NCBI RefSeq assembly: GCF_023015865.1
Contig: NZ_JALKBC010000009.1
Span: 124,001 to 188,000, forward strand
DNA: 64,000 nucleotides
Direction of reading: 5' to 3'
Origin: Arenibacter sp. F26102
GTDB lineage: Bacteria; Bacteroidota; Bacteroidia; Flavobacteriales; Flavobacteriaceae
The position numbers were made by a program, and so were the translations under genes. The notes beneath the pieces were generated by a model. The model was not told the DNA's origin. It did no database searches and saw only the letters and a list, made by a program, of their open reading frames with translations. Shown here one piece after another: positions 46,604 through 54,889 of the stretch. Position 1 is the first letter of the stretch. Each line of letters starts with the position of its first letter.

Positions 46604-47470
46604 CTATCCTTTTCCCTGGCCCTCGACATTTGTGGTTGGCGGTTCCAGTAATTCAAAGAATTGATCTAGTTTAGGTAAAATAATTATCTCGGTCCTGCGG
46701 TTTATGGCTCTACCTTCCGTTGTTGCATTGGTAGTTTTTGGAAGGTATTCAGAACGGCCTCCAGCAGTCATTCTTAGGGGTTGAACAGCAAATTTAGTTT
46801 GCATTAATCGTACAATGGACGTTGCCCTTTTTACACTTAAATCCCAGTTATCGACCATGCATTCGGTAGAAATGGGAACATTGTCTGTATGCCCCTCCAC
46901 CAAAATATCCAGTTCCTTATGGTCATTGATGATCTTGGCAATTTTACCAATAACTTCCTCCGCCCTGTTACTTATGTTGTAACTTCCAGAACGGAAAAGC
47001 ATCTTGTCTGAAATTGATACATACACCACTCCCTTCTTCACTTCAATGTTAATATCCTCATCTTCAAAATTGTCCAAGGATCTTTTTAAGTTCATCACCA
47101 ATACTAAATTAATGGAGTCTTTTCGCTGTATGGAACTTGTAAGATCTTTTATGTATTTATTCTGTTCGTTTAGGGCTTCCAAAGATTTTTTAATGCTTTC
47201 TGCTCCAGATTTGCTCACAACTGAAAGATCGGAAAGTCTGGCCAACAGGTCCGTATTGGTACTTTTGAAGTATTCCATTTGTTGCTCCAAGGATTTAGAT
47301 CTGTTTTTCTCATTGGCCAATCCGGCTTCAAGCAAATTATTTTGATTCTTGGTTGTATTTAATTCATTTTCGCAATTTGCGGCCCGATCTTGCATAGCAG
47401 TATATTTTTTTTGGCTTACACAAGAAGTAAAAAGGGTAAGTGCTAGGACGTAAAGATGTAGTGGTTTCAT
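46604..47470 (-). CDS. OmpA/MotB-domain lipoprotein
   Basis: The 288-aa protein begins MKPLHLYVLALTLFTSCVSQ, a lipoprotein signal with Cys17. A coiled coil (about 35-115, heptad-like ENELNTTKNQNNLLEAGLAN and onward) leads to an OmpA-like domain with MLFRSGSYNI, LVEGHTDNVPI, WDLSVKRATSIVRLMQ and NRRTEIIILP. It would tether the outer membrane to peptidoglycan. A palindrome at 47534-47545, 64 nt upstream, suggests the same control as the surrounding stress genes. Confidence 0.92.
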   Translation of the reverse strand: MKPLHLYVLALTLFTSCVSQKKYTAMQDRAANCENELNTTKNQNNLLEAGLANEKNRSKSLEQQMEYFKSTNTDLLARLSDLSVVSKSGAESIKKSLEALNEQNKYIKDLTSSIQRKDSINLVLVMNLKRSLDNFEDEDINIEVKKGVVYVSISDKMLFRSGSYNISNRAEEVIGKIAKIINDHKELDILVEGHTDNVPISTECMVDNWDLSVKRATSIVRLMQTKFAVQPLRMTAGGRSEYLPKTTNATTEGRAINRRTEIIILPKLDQFFELLEPPTTNVEGQGKG

Positions 47471-47533
47471 TTTTATACGTTATTTGGATGATTCCTATCC
47501 AATAAAGAAAGTCACTATTCCAATAATATCAAA

Positions 47534-47545
47534 TGATATTAATCA
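47534..47545. promoter_or_regulatory. Crp/Fnr-like palindrome before the OmpA lipoprotein gene
   Basis: TGATATTAATCA, with an ATC/GAT core, lies 64 nt upstream of the start codon. Confidence 0.5.
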
Positions 47546-47676
47546 TATCCTATATGGCTGATATTCAATTTTTTGATAAGAGGGATCTGACCATTGCTAT
47601 GCTCCTTTATTACTGATTATTATTTGGATATATCCTTGTGTTGTACAGCTCCTATTTCTACATGTGCAACTATAAC

Positions 47677-47688
47677 TGACAAAGGTCA
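47677..47688. promoter_or_regulatory. Crp/Fnr-like palindrome before the flavodoxin-like gene
   Basis: TGACAAAGGTCA lies 153 nt before ATG 47841; a one-mismatch copy (CGATATATATCA, 47789-47800) is closer, 41 nt before the ATG. Confidence 0.45.
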
Positions 47689-47840
47689 TAGGGTGGTGTA
47701 CAGTTAAGGAATAGCTTTATGATTTAAAGTTTTAGGAAAGCATCTAAGCCAGTTCATGAAATAATTGGATGTGCAACGGATTATGATACGATATATATCA
47801 CAACTAATATTAGGGGTAGAATTTGAATTAAAGGATTATT

Positions 47841-48362
47841 ATGAATAAGGTAAAAAAGTTTTCGCTCATATTTTTATCCATAGTAGTGGTGTTCTTGCTG
47901 TTTATGCTTTGGTATCAAAATGAATATGCCATGGACATTGCCGAGGAGTATGAGGTAAATTCTCCCATGGAGAATTCCAAATTACTTATCGCAACACAGG
48001 GCAGTACATTTAAAAATACAATTACTACCGCTATTGTGGAGTATTATAAATCGGAGTCTATTTATATTAAAATAATAGATGTTTCGGCATTGGCAGATGT
48101 TAATCCTACCAATTACAATGCCCTGTTAATAATCCATACCTGGGAGATGTGGAAACCACCGGCATCTATAAAATCGTTCATGGACAGAACCGTAGACGAT
48201 AGGGGTAAAATGGTTGTCCTGACAACCTCGGGTGAAGGGACTTACAAAATGGAAGGAATAGACGCAATTACGGGGGAATCCATTTTGGATGAAACTCCCT
48301 TGTATGTGGGTAAAATCATTAATGAATTAAATCCGTTAATAAAATTGTATACATCGCAGTAG
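47841..48362 (+). CDS. membrane-anchored flavodoxin-like protein
   Basis: The 173-aa protein has one N-terminal membrane helix (FSLIFLSIVVVFLLFMLWY) and then a domain with KLLIATQGSTFKNTITTAIVEYY, where the phosphate-binding loop of flavodoxins would be, YNALLIIHTWEMWKPPASIKSFMDRT (like the flavodoxin W/Y loop) and VVLTTSGEGTY. It probably faces the periplasm or cytosol beside the membrane. FMN binding is inferred. It is followed at 39 nt by the phosphotransferase gene. Confidence 0.75.
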   Translation: MNKVKKFSLIFLSIVVVFLLFMLWYQNEYAMDIAEEYEVNSPMENSKLLIATQGSTFKNTITTAIVEYYKSESIYIKIIDVSALADVNPTNYNALLIIHTWEMWKPPASIKSFMDRTVDDRGKMVVLTTSGEGTYKMEGIDAITGESILDETPLYVGKIINELNPLIKLYTSQ

Positions 48363-48401
48363 TTATTTTAAAGTCGGATTCCGGAATGCTAATTAATAAA
48401 T

Positions 48402-48998
48402 ATGTATAATTTTAAATATTTCAATATCGCCGATTGGTTTTCCTTCTATCGGATTATGGCCGTTCCCATATTACTTGGCCTAATTTGGGTTGGGGAACGT
48501 GAATGGTTTAGTTGGATGTTGCTTATAAGTTATAGTACGGATGCAATTGATGGTTTTTTGGCAAGGAGGTTAAAAATTACAAGTGCCAGGGGCTCACAAC
48601 TCGATTCTCTTGGAGATCAAATAACCTTGATTATTGGGTTGATCGGTCTAGTCTTTTTTGAAAATACTTTTATCAAAGCAAATTATCTTCTAATACTTTT
48701 GGCATTTGTCCCATATCTGGTTCAAATGTTTATTGCCTTTGTTAAATATGGAAAGGCAACTGCATTTCATACCTATTTGGCCAAAATTTCGGCCATTACC
48801 CAAGGGATTTTTATTTTATGGTTGTTGTTTTTTGGACCAGTTTATTGGTTGTTCTATGTAATGATTGTTTTAGGCGTTTTGGAAACTATTGAGGAAATTA
48901 CACTTATCTTTATGTATGATCAGTGGGTAGAAGATGTAAAAGGCTATTTCTGGGCACTCAGTGATAAAAGAAGGCCAAAGAATACGAATTCCCAATAG
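48402..48998 (+). CDS. CDP-alcohol phosphatidyltransferase family protein
   Basis: The 198-aa membrane protein has the family motif DGxxAR with flanking acids: STDAIDGFLARRLKITSARGSQLDSLGD (about 46-73), which fits D-x2-D-G-x2-A-R-x8-G-x3-D-x3-D exactly. About six helices are visible. Such enzymes join an alcohol (glycerol phosphate, serine, inositol, etc.) to CDP-diacylglycerol; the acceptor cannot be told. It lies in a likely operon with the flavodoxin-like gene before and the phosphoesterase gene 14 nt after. Confidence 0.9.
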   Translation: MYNFKYFNIADWFSFYRIMAVPILLGLIWVGEREWFSWMLLISYSTDAIDGFLARRLKITSARGSQLDSLGDQITLIIGLIGLVFFENTFIKANYLLILLAFVPYLVQMFIAFVKYGKATAFHTYLAKISAITQGIFILWLLFFGPVYWLFYVMIVLGVLETIEEITLIFMYDQWVEDVKGYFWALSDKRRPKNTNSQ

Positions 48999-49012
48999 CA
49001 AAACTTTTATTA

Positions 49013-50233
49013 ATGCGATCTTACACTTTTTTTGCCATAGTCCTATTATGTTTGGCCATTTTACTAATAGATACCTTAGCTTTCTTCTGGCTTAAATCTA
49101 TAATGGAACCTATTACTTCTTCCGGTATAAAGAGTAGTATATTCATCGCATTTTGGTTTTTTACCATAGGACTTATTATTTCTATTTTGGTGTTAAAAAT
49201 CAGATTGGAAAGTATAGCCCCAAAAAGAAAGCAACTGCTTATTTCATCCTTATATGGTTTAACAGTTTCCTCCTTTATTCCCAAATTAATATTTGTTGTG
49301 GTTATCTCAATACTCTATTTCTCCAACTTTTTAATTTCGGGCGAGAAATCCTTACTTATCATTCCTGTGGTCGGTGTTTTTTTTGGGTTTTTGCCTTTCT
49401 TCGTTATCGTTTATGCCGTTTTTAGAGCGGTATATAGGTTTAAGGTTCACCATGTTAAGATAAAATCCGAATTGCTTCCAAAAAATTTTAGCGGCTTGCG
49501 AATAGTTCAAATATCCGATCTTCATTTGGGCAGTTTTAACTATCGCTACCATATACTGGACCGTGCCATTAAAACTATAAACCAATTAAATCCCGATTTT
49601 ATTTTTTTTACGGGCGATTTGGTGAACAACTATGCATGGGAATTGAATGGTTGGGAGAAGGTTTTAAAGCAGCTTACCGCCAAACAGGGCAAATATTCTG
49701 TGCTTGGGAATCATGATTACGGGGATTATAGCAAATGGGAATCTGAGAAAGAAAGGAAAAGCAATTTTGATGATATCAAAGATTTTCAGGCCAAAATAGG
49801 TTTTAAGCTTTTGCTGAATGAATCCGAAAGTATTGTAAACAATGGTGAGGAAATTGCAATCGTAGGTGTAGAGAATTGGGGCAATCCACCCTTTAAACAA
49901 TATGGGGACCTTAAAAAATCCCTGCTGGATGTAAACGGAATAGCGTTTAAAATTTTATTGTCCCACGATCCTTCGCATTGGCGTGGGGAAGTAGTGGAGC
50001 AAACCAATATAGCCCTTACACTTTCTGGTCATACACATGGTATGCAGGCCGGGATCAATATCAGAAATAGAAAATGGAGTCCCATAAAGTACAAATACGA
50101 ACACTGGGCGGGATTATACCGGTTGGGCCAGCAGTATCTTTATGTAAGCCGAGGATTGGGGTGGATGGGATTTCCTGGCCGCTTGGGGATGCGCCCCGAA
50201 ATCACCTCTATAGAATTGGAGAAGGTGCAATAA
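49013..50233 (+). CDS. membrane-bound metallophosphoesterase
   Basis: The 406-aa protein has four N-terminal membrane helices (to about residue 145) and a calcineurin-like domain with ISDLHLGS, FTGDLVNN, LGNHDYG, LLSHDPSH and SGHTHGMQAG, giving all dinuclear metal ligands. Relatives such as YkuE/YaeI act on membrane or lipid phosphates. Being co-transcribed with a CDP-alcohol phosphotransferase suggests that both act on phospholipid headgroups (inference). Confidence 0.92.
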   Translation: MRSYTFFAIVLLCLAILLIDTLAFFWLKSIMEPITSSGIKSSIFIAFWFFTIGLIISILVLKIRLESIAPKRKQLLISSLYGLTVSSFIPKLIFVVVISILYFSNFLISGEKSLLIIPVVGVFFGFLPFFVIVYAVFRAVYRFKVHHVKIKSELLPKNFSGLRIVQISDLHLGSFNYRYHILDRAIKTINQLNPDFIFFTGDLVNNYAWELNGWEKVLKQLTAKQGKYSVLGNHDYGDYSKWESEKERKSNFDDIKDFQAKIGFKLLLNESESIVNNGEEIAIVGVENWGNPPFKQYGDLKKSLLDVNGIAFKILLSHDPSHWRGEVVEQTNIALTLSGHTHGMQAGINIRNRKWSPIKYKYEHWAGLYRLGQQYLYVSRGLGWMGFPGRLGMRPEITSIELEKVQ

Positions 50234-50283
50234 TGGCATTAAATTCTGTTCGGTACAACTAATAAATAGTTGGGTATAGGAAT

Positions 50284-51273
50284 TTATTCATTGATTTTCT
50301 CCTGCTCCTTTTTTTGCTCTTTTTCTTTTTTTTTGAAATATCGCCGAGTTAAGAAATTATGTTTTAAAGCTTCCGTAATTTCATTGAAATTTTTAACCCC
50401 TTCCGTAACATTTTCCATGGTAGTTTCCAGTTGCTGTACCAGTAAGGTGTCCGATGACAAATAGTTAATGGCTCCCTTCCCTTTTTTTATATCCATGATT
50501 ACAGAATTTAAATCCGTGGACATTTTTTCGATTTCGATACTGGAATTTTCCAAATGGGAAATTACATTTCTCATTTTATCCCCGGAAATAGAGTCCTTTA
50601 AGAGAACTCCTGCAATACTATTGTCTAAATCGAACTGTTTTACTATTTTGTTCATTTCCCCAATCACTATATTGGCTTCTCTACTGCTAAGTTTCAGGTT
50701 GGTAATGGTTTGGTGAAGTTCCGAGGCCATTTGGGAATCGTTCAACAACATGCCAAAGGTTCCTTCGCCCTGTGTCAAGGATCGTGTTACTTTTAACAGG
50801 TCTTGTGTCAACAAGGCTGCATTTTCATTTGTTAGGTTTAGGGTGTTTAGCATATCTTGGGTAGCAACCCTGCTATAGGATTGCAATTCATCCCCTGGGC
50901 CAATATGGTTTGTTTTCCCTTCCCCAGGTACTATATTGATGAGCATACTGCCCACAAGACCATCGGAACCAATGGTGGCTACAGCATCTTTCTTAATGTG
51001 GTCTTGCATTTTTTCCTCAATAATCATTCGGACGCGAATGGTGGTATCGTTTATCATTTCTATTTTATTTACCGTGCCTACATTTATACCTGAAAAGCGC
51101 ACATTATTCCCATTTTGAAGTCCGTTCGCATTCTTGAATATGGCGCTTATAGGAATGGTTTTACTAAACATATTCTGTCTGTTCCCTATTAAATAGGCCG
51201 CTACCACAAGCAAGGCTGTGCCGAGGACAACAAATATCCCTAATTTCAAATTTTCTAATTTTGTCTTTGCCAT
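50284..51273 (-). CDS. mlaD: MlaD-family substrate-binding protein (MCE domain)
   Basis: The 329-aa protein has one N-terminal helix (LKLGIFVVLGTALLVVAAYLIG) followed by an MCE domain (IPISAIFKNANGLQNGNNVRFSGINVGTVNKIEMI) and a long C-terminal helical region. MlaD hexamers bind phospholipid between the inner-membrane permease and the periplasm. It is the third gene of mlaE-mlaF-mlaD, 4 nt after mlaF. The long helical tail could form a tunnel-like bundle. Confidence 0.9.
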   Translation of the reverse strand: MAKTKLENLKLGIFVVLGTALLVVAAYLIGNRQNMFSKTIPISAIFKNANGLQNGNNVRFSGINVGTVNKIEMINDTTIRVRMIIEEKMQDHIKKDAVATIGSDGLVGSMLINIVPGEGKTNHIGPGDELQSYSRVATQDMLNTLNLTNENAALLTQDLLKVTRSLTQGEGTFGMLLNDSQMASELHQTITNLKLSSREANIVIGEMNKIVKQFDLDNSIAGVLLKDSISGDKMRNVISHLENSSIEIEKMSTDLNSVIMDIKKGKGAINYLSSDTLLVQQLETTMENVTEGVKNFNEITEALKHNFLTRRYFKKKEKEQKKEQEKINE

Positions 51274-51277
51274 TATA

Positions 51278-52060
51278 TTATTTTTTAAAAAATGCTTCTA
51301 CTTTAGAATCGGTAGATTGCGACAATTGTGAATAGGTGCCTTCTGCGTAATTAATACCATCTACCAATAAGATCATCCGCTCCGATATTACTCTGGCGCA
51401 ATCCACATCATGGGTAATTATTAGGGAGGAAGTACCGTATTTCTTTTGTATGGAACGCATTAGTTCTATAATCTCCTTGGAGGTAATGGGGTCTAAACCA
51501 CTTGTTGGCTCATCATACAGGATTACCTTTGGTTTTAGGATCAGTGTGCGCGCCAAGGCTACTCTTCTTTTCATTCCTCCTGATAGTTCTACGGGCATTA
51601 AATCCATAGTATGGGCCAATCCAACATTTTCCAGTGCTTCCTGAACCAGGGGTTCGGTATCCGCAACCACTCCCAGTTTTTCTTTGTGCCTACGCATTGG
51701 AAATTCTAAATTTTCCCGGACCGTCATAGAATCGTACAGCGCACTTCCCTGAAAAAGAAATCCGATATCCGAACGCAATTCGTCCAAAGTTTGCTGATCT
51801 AAAGTGTTTATTTCCTTGCCCAATACTTTAACCGTTCCACTATCGGGTTTTTCCAATCCTACAAGGCATTTGATCATTACCGATTTACCGGAGCCCGACT
51901 TCCCCATGACCACAAGATTTTCGCCTTCCAACAGGGTCATGTTAAATCCGTTCAATACGTGATTGTCGCCAAAACTTTTATAGAGATCTTTAATCTCTAT
52001 AACGGCTTTTCCGCCATGGGCAGATTCGTTTGAAGGTGTTATTTGGTCCGGGTCTGTCAT
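51278..52060 (-). CDS. mlaF: Mla-type ABC transporter ATP-binding protein
   Basis: The ATPase has Walker A VMGKSGSGKSVMIKCLVGLE, signature ELSGGMKRRVALARTL, Walker B VILYDEPTSGLDPIT and switch His in IITHDVD. The SGGMKRR form is typical of MlaF/Ttg2A. I choose ATG 52060 because its TAATATG arrangement follows directly on the mlaE stop; starts at 52072 and 52099 lie inside mlaE. It powers phospholipid movement to keep outer-membrane asymmetry. Confidence 0.92.
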   Translation of the reverse strand: MTDPDQITPSNESAHGGKAVIEIKDLYKSFGDNHVLNGFNMTLLEGENLVVMGKSGSGKSVMIKCLVGLEKPDSGTVKVLGKEINTLDQQTLDELRSDIGFLFQGSALYDSMTVRENLEFPMRRHKEKLGVVADTEPLVQEALENVGLAHTMDLMPVELSGGMKRRVALARTLILKPKVILYDEPTSGLDPITSKEIIELMRSIQKKYGTSSLIITHDVDCARVISERMILLVDGINYAEGTYSQLSQSTDSKVEAFFKK

Positions 52061-52061
52061 A

Positions 52062-52850
52062 TTAAAGTTCATAAAAAATATCGGAAATAAAAACCGCAAT
52101 AAAATCTACCACAAACAAAAGTAAGGATGCCATGACCACCGCGGTATTGGCCGCTACACCAACACCTGCAGTACCTTTTTTACAATAATATCCTTTATAA
52201 CAGCCTACCAATCCTATTGTAAATCCAAAAAAGACCGATTTTATGGTGGCCGGTACCAGATCGGCAAAGGATAAAGCATCAAAAACCGTATTAAAGTAGA
52301 GTTGAAAGGAAACATCTCCCTTTAAATTCTCTACTAAAGCAGATCCGTATAGAGCTACCAAATCCCCATATATCACCAGAATAGGGAGCATTAAAGTAGT
52401 GGCCATTATCCGTGTAATTACCAAATATTTAAAAGGGTTGGTCCCGGAGACTTCCATGGCATCAATTTGCTCTGTTACCCTCATAGAACCTAATTCGGCG
52501 CCTATCCCCGATGCAATTCTGCCCGCACAGATAAGTGCCGTAATAACGGGTCCTATTTCCCTTACTATAGAGATACCGACCATATTCGGCATCCAGGAAA
52601 CCGCTCCAAATTGAATTAATGTGGGCCTTGATTGCAAGGTCAGTACCAGTCCAATGATAAATCCAGTTACCGTTACCAAAACTAGTGACCTGTTCCCCAT
52701 TTGATAGCATTGGCGTAGCAGCTCCTTAAATTCGAAAGGAGGTTTTAATACCTCCTTAAAAAATCGGGCAGTAAAATATGAGAGATCACCGATCTCTACA
52801 AAAAATTCTTTTACCCCTTTAAATAACGTTGATGTATTGTCCATACCCAA
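52062..52850 (-). CDS. mlaE: Mla-type ABC transporter permease
   Basis: The 262-aa permease has five to six helices and the MlaE-family signatures LVLVTVTGFIIGLVLTLQ, VREIGPVITALICAGRIASGIGAELGSMRVTEQIDAMEVSGTNPF and FGFTIGLVGCYKG. It is the first gene of the operon. Two TGA-N6-TCA palindromes (52907-52918, 52929-52940) lie 57-90 nt upstream, between it and the divergent L,D-transpeptidase. MlaB and MlaC homologues are absent here. Confidence 0.92.
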   Translation of the reverse strand: MGMDNTSTLFKGVKEFFVEIGDLSYFTARFFKEVLKPPFEFKELLRQCYQMGNRSLVLVTVTGFIIGLVLTLQSRPTLIQFGAVSWMPNMVGISIVREIGPVITALICAGRIASGIGAELGSMRVTEQIDAMEVSGTNPFKYLVITRIMATTLMLPILVIYGDLVALYGSALVENLKGDVSFQLYFNTVFDALSFADLVPATIKSVFFGFTIGLVGCYKGYYCKKGTAGVGVAANTAVVMASLLLFVVDFIAVFISDIFYEL

Positions 52851-52928
52851 ATCCTTTTGAAAGGACCTATTTCATCAAAGATAGCATGAAAGCCAAGGGC
52901 TTAAAATGAGGAATGTCATGTGGCGGAG

Positions 52929-52940
52929 TGACCATTGTCA
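52929..52940. promoter_or_regulatory. Crp/Fnr-like palindrome between mlaE and the L,D-transpeptidase gene
   Basis: TGACCATTGTCA lies in the 148-nt divergent spacer; a second looser copy TGAGGAATGTCA is at 52907-52918. Confidence 0.48.
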
Positions 52941-52998
52941 TTTTATAATACACATAGCAGCACTAGTTTTGCTTTAATCAAAACCAAGCCAAAGGCAA

Positions 52999-53952
52999 AT
53001 GAATAAATCCTATACATTCTTACTATATTTTTTAGTTCTTTTAGGTGTTTCCTGTGGTGTTAAGCGACCCATTTTACCAAAGAATACTTTCATTGAAAAG
53101 TCCTATTCCGTATCTCAAAAAGAGAGAGATCAAAATATTATACTTAAGAAAACCATACCCCTAAAGGCGTATGTTACCAGGAATATTACAGTGGATCAAT
53201 ATTTTAAGTTTATGGATTCGTTGGCTAATAAATATGATTCCTTAGTGCCCTATGCTTTATCCGAGCATGTCTTGGTGCGAGCCAATCCATGGATTATGGA
53301 TACTTTGGCCAATACGGATTATTATAGGCAAATGGCACGGGATTCCTTTGTTTATGACCAACGAAAAATGATTGTTCTCCAGGCTCATGATTCTTTGGTG
53401 ATACCTGCTGTGGAGGAAGGGCAGAATCTTATAAGGGATATTGAAACTACTCGGATAGACGTAAATATTCCAGAGTACAAGCTTCGTATTTATCAGGATT
53501 CCCTGCTGTTGTTTACCTTCCCCATACGGGTAGGACAACATAGAAAAAGATATTTGGTCATGGGGGATCGCGTTACAGATTTAAGGACCAAAACAGGAAA
53601 AGGTAAAATAGTAAGGTTGGAAAGGAATCCTAGTTTTTATGATCCCGTGACCGGCAAGCGATTTTATGTAACCAAAAGGGATGATAAAAAAACAACCATA
53701 ATGCCTGTTATTCCATGGATAGAAACGGAAATAAATGGTATTCGGAATGGGCAAATGATACATCCCACTACCAATCCAGAGACCTTGGGCAAGGCATATT
53801 CCAACGGTTGTATAGGTGTTACGGAAGCCGATGCATGGATTATTTATTACCACGCCCCTCTGAATACCCCTGTCCATATACGATATGATCTGACTATTTT
53901 GGATGATAATGGTGAAAAACAGGTCCTAGAGGATATCTATGGTTATCAGTAG
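52999..53952 (+). CDS. L,D-transpeptidase (YkuD family), lipoprotein
   Basis: The 317-aa protein has a lipoprotein signal (LLYFLVLLGVSCG) and a YkuD domain (about 150-305). The active-site region is MIHPTTNPETLGKAYSNGCIGV, where His and Cys are in the expected places although the usual HG and SHGCIR spelling is changed to HP and SNGCIGV. Such enzymes crosslink peptidoglycan at meso-diaminopimelate or attach lipoproteins. It is divergent from mlaE and shares its control region. Confidence 0.88.
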   Translation: MNKSYTFLLYFLVLLGVSCGVKRPILPKNTFIEKSYSVSQKERDQNIILKKTIPLKAYVTRNITVDQYFKFMDSLANKYDSLVPYALSEHVLVRANPWIMDTLANTDYYRQMARDSFVYDQRKMIVLQAHDSLVIPAVEEGQNLIRDIETTRIDVNIPEYKLRIYQDSLLLFTFPIRVGQHRKRYLVMGDRVTDLRTKTGKGKIVRLERNPSFYDPVTGKRFYVTKRDDKKTTIMPVIPWIETEINGIRNGQMIHPTTNPETLGKAYSNGCIGVTEADAWIIYYHAPLNTPVHIRYDLTILDDNGEKQVLEDIYGYQ

Positions 53953-54035
53953 CCTACCCAAATTATTGGTAAATTACTATTGCTAGTTGTTCGCAGATCA
54001 TACTTTTTGTTAGTTTGCAGAACAAATAATGGTTT

Positions 54036-54611
54036 ATGAGTAATTTACAAGAATTCCAAAAGTTGGTTATAGCCAATGCCGCTCAGGCAGAAGGGCTTTC
54101 CAAAGGGGATATGGCACCTGATTTTTCATTGCTTAATGCCTTAGGCCAAAAAGTATCACTATCTGAAGCGTTAAAATCTGGTATTGTAATCATAAAATTT
54201 TATCGTGGTGAATGGTGCCCTATCTGTAATTTAGATCTTAGGGAAATACAGAGTCACTTGCCTCAGATTAGGTCCTTTGGGGCCACCTTATTGGCTATTA
54301 GCCCTCAAAGGCCGGATGATGCACTTACAGCCACCCAAAAAAACAAACTTGAATTTGAAGTGCTCAGTGATGCAGATCAAGAAGTGATAAAAGCCTATAA
54401 TCTACAGTTTGATCCAGGGGAAGATTATCACCAGCGTCGAGATTTAGCGGAATTGAATGGTGAGGGGTTAAAGACCCTACCTGTTCCAGCAACTTTCATA
54501 GTCAATACCAACCAGATCATTAAAGCAGCACATGTTGAGGCCAATTATACCGAAAGGATGGGCTCAAAGGAAATAATAGAGGTGCTTAAAGGAATGGAGA
54601 AGAAAGCATAA
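54036..54611 (+). CDS. peroxiredoxin-like AhpC/TSA protein
   Basis: The 191-aa protein has the thioredoxin-like pattern GDMAPDFSLLNALGQKVSLSEAL and the active-site segment YRGEWCPICNLDLREIQ with a WCPIC motif (two Cys separated by two residues, as in thioredoxin-like peroxiredoxins). PVPATFIVNTN provides the conserved cis-Pro strand. No signal peptide is seen. It probably reduces peroxides; the electron donor is unknown. Confidence 0.9.
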   Translation: MSNLQEFQKLVIANAAQAEGLSKGDMAPDFSLLNALGQKVSLSEALKSGIVIIKFYRGEWCPICNLDLREIQSHLPQIRSFGATLLAISPQRPDDALTATQKNKLEFEVLSDADQEVIKAYNLQFDPGEDYHQRRDLAELNGEGLKTLPVPATFIVNTNQIIKAAHVEANYTERMGSKEIIEVLKGMEKKA

Positions 54612-54889
54612 CGGTATAGGTCATAACAGTTTCATTGCCATTTACATTCCTATAATTGAGAGGACAAATTTAAGCACAGATCACAGACAATTGTAGTGTT
54701 GAGGATTTATAAGATATTGTTAATGGTGAATTAATTTCGTGGTTCCAAACTTCTTTAAGTCAATAATTATAGGCTAATTATGCTAATCTTTGGTTAATAA
54801 GGACTATTTAATTGTCTGATAGTTAAGGGTCAACTATTTTTTAAATTGCTTAACTTGTGCTACACCCCTTTAAGAAATTGGATTAGTAG

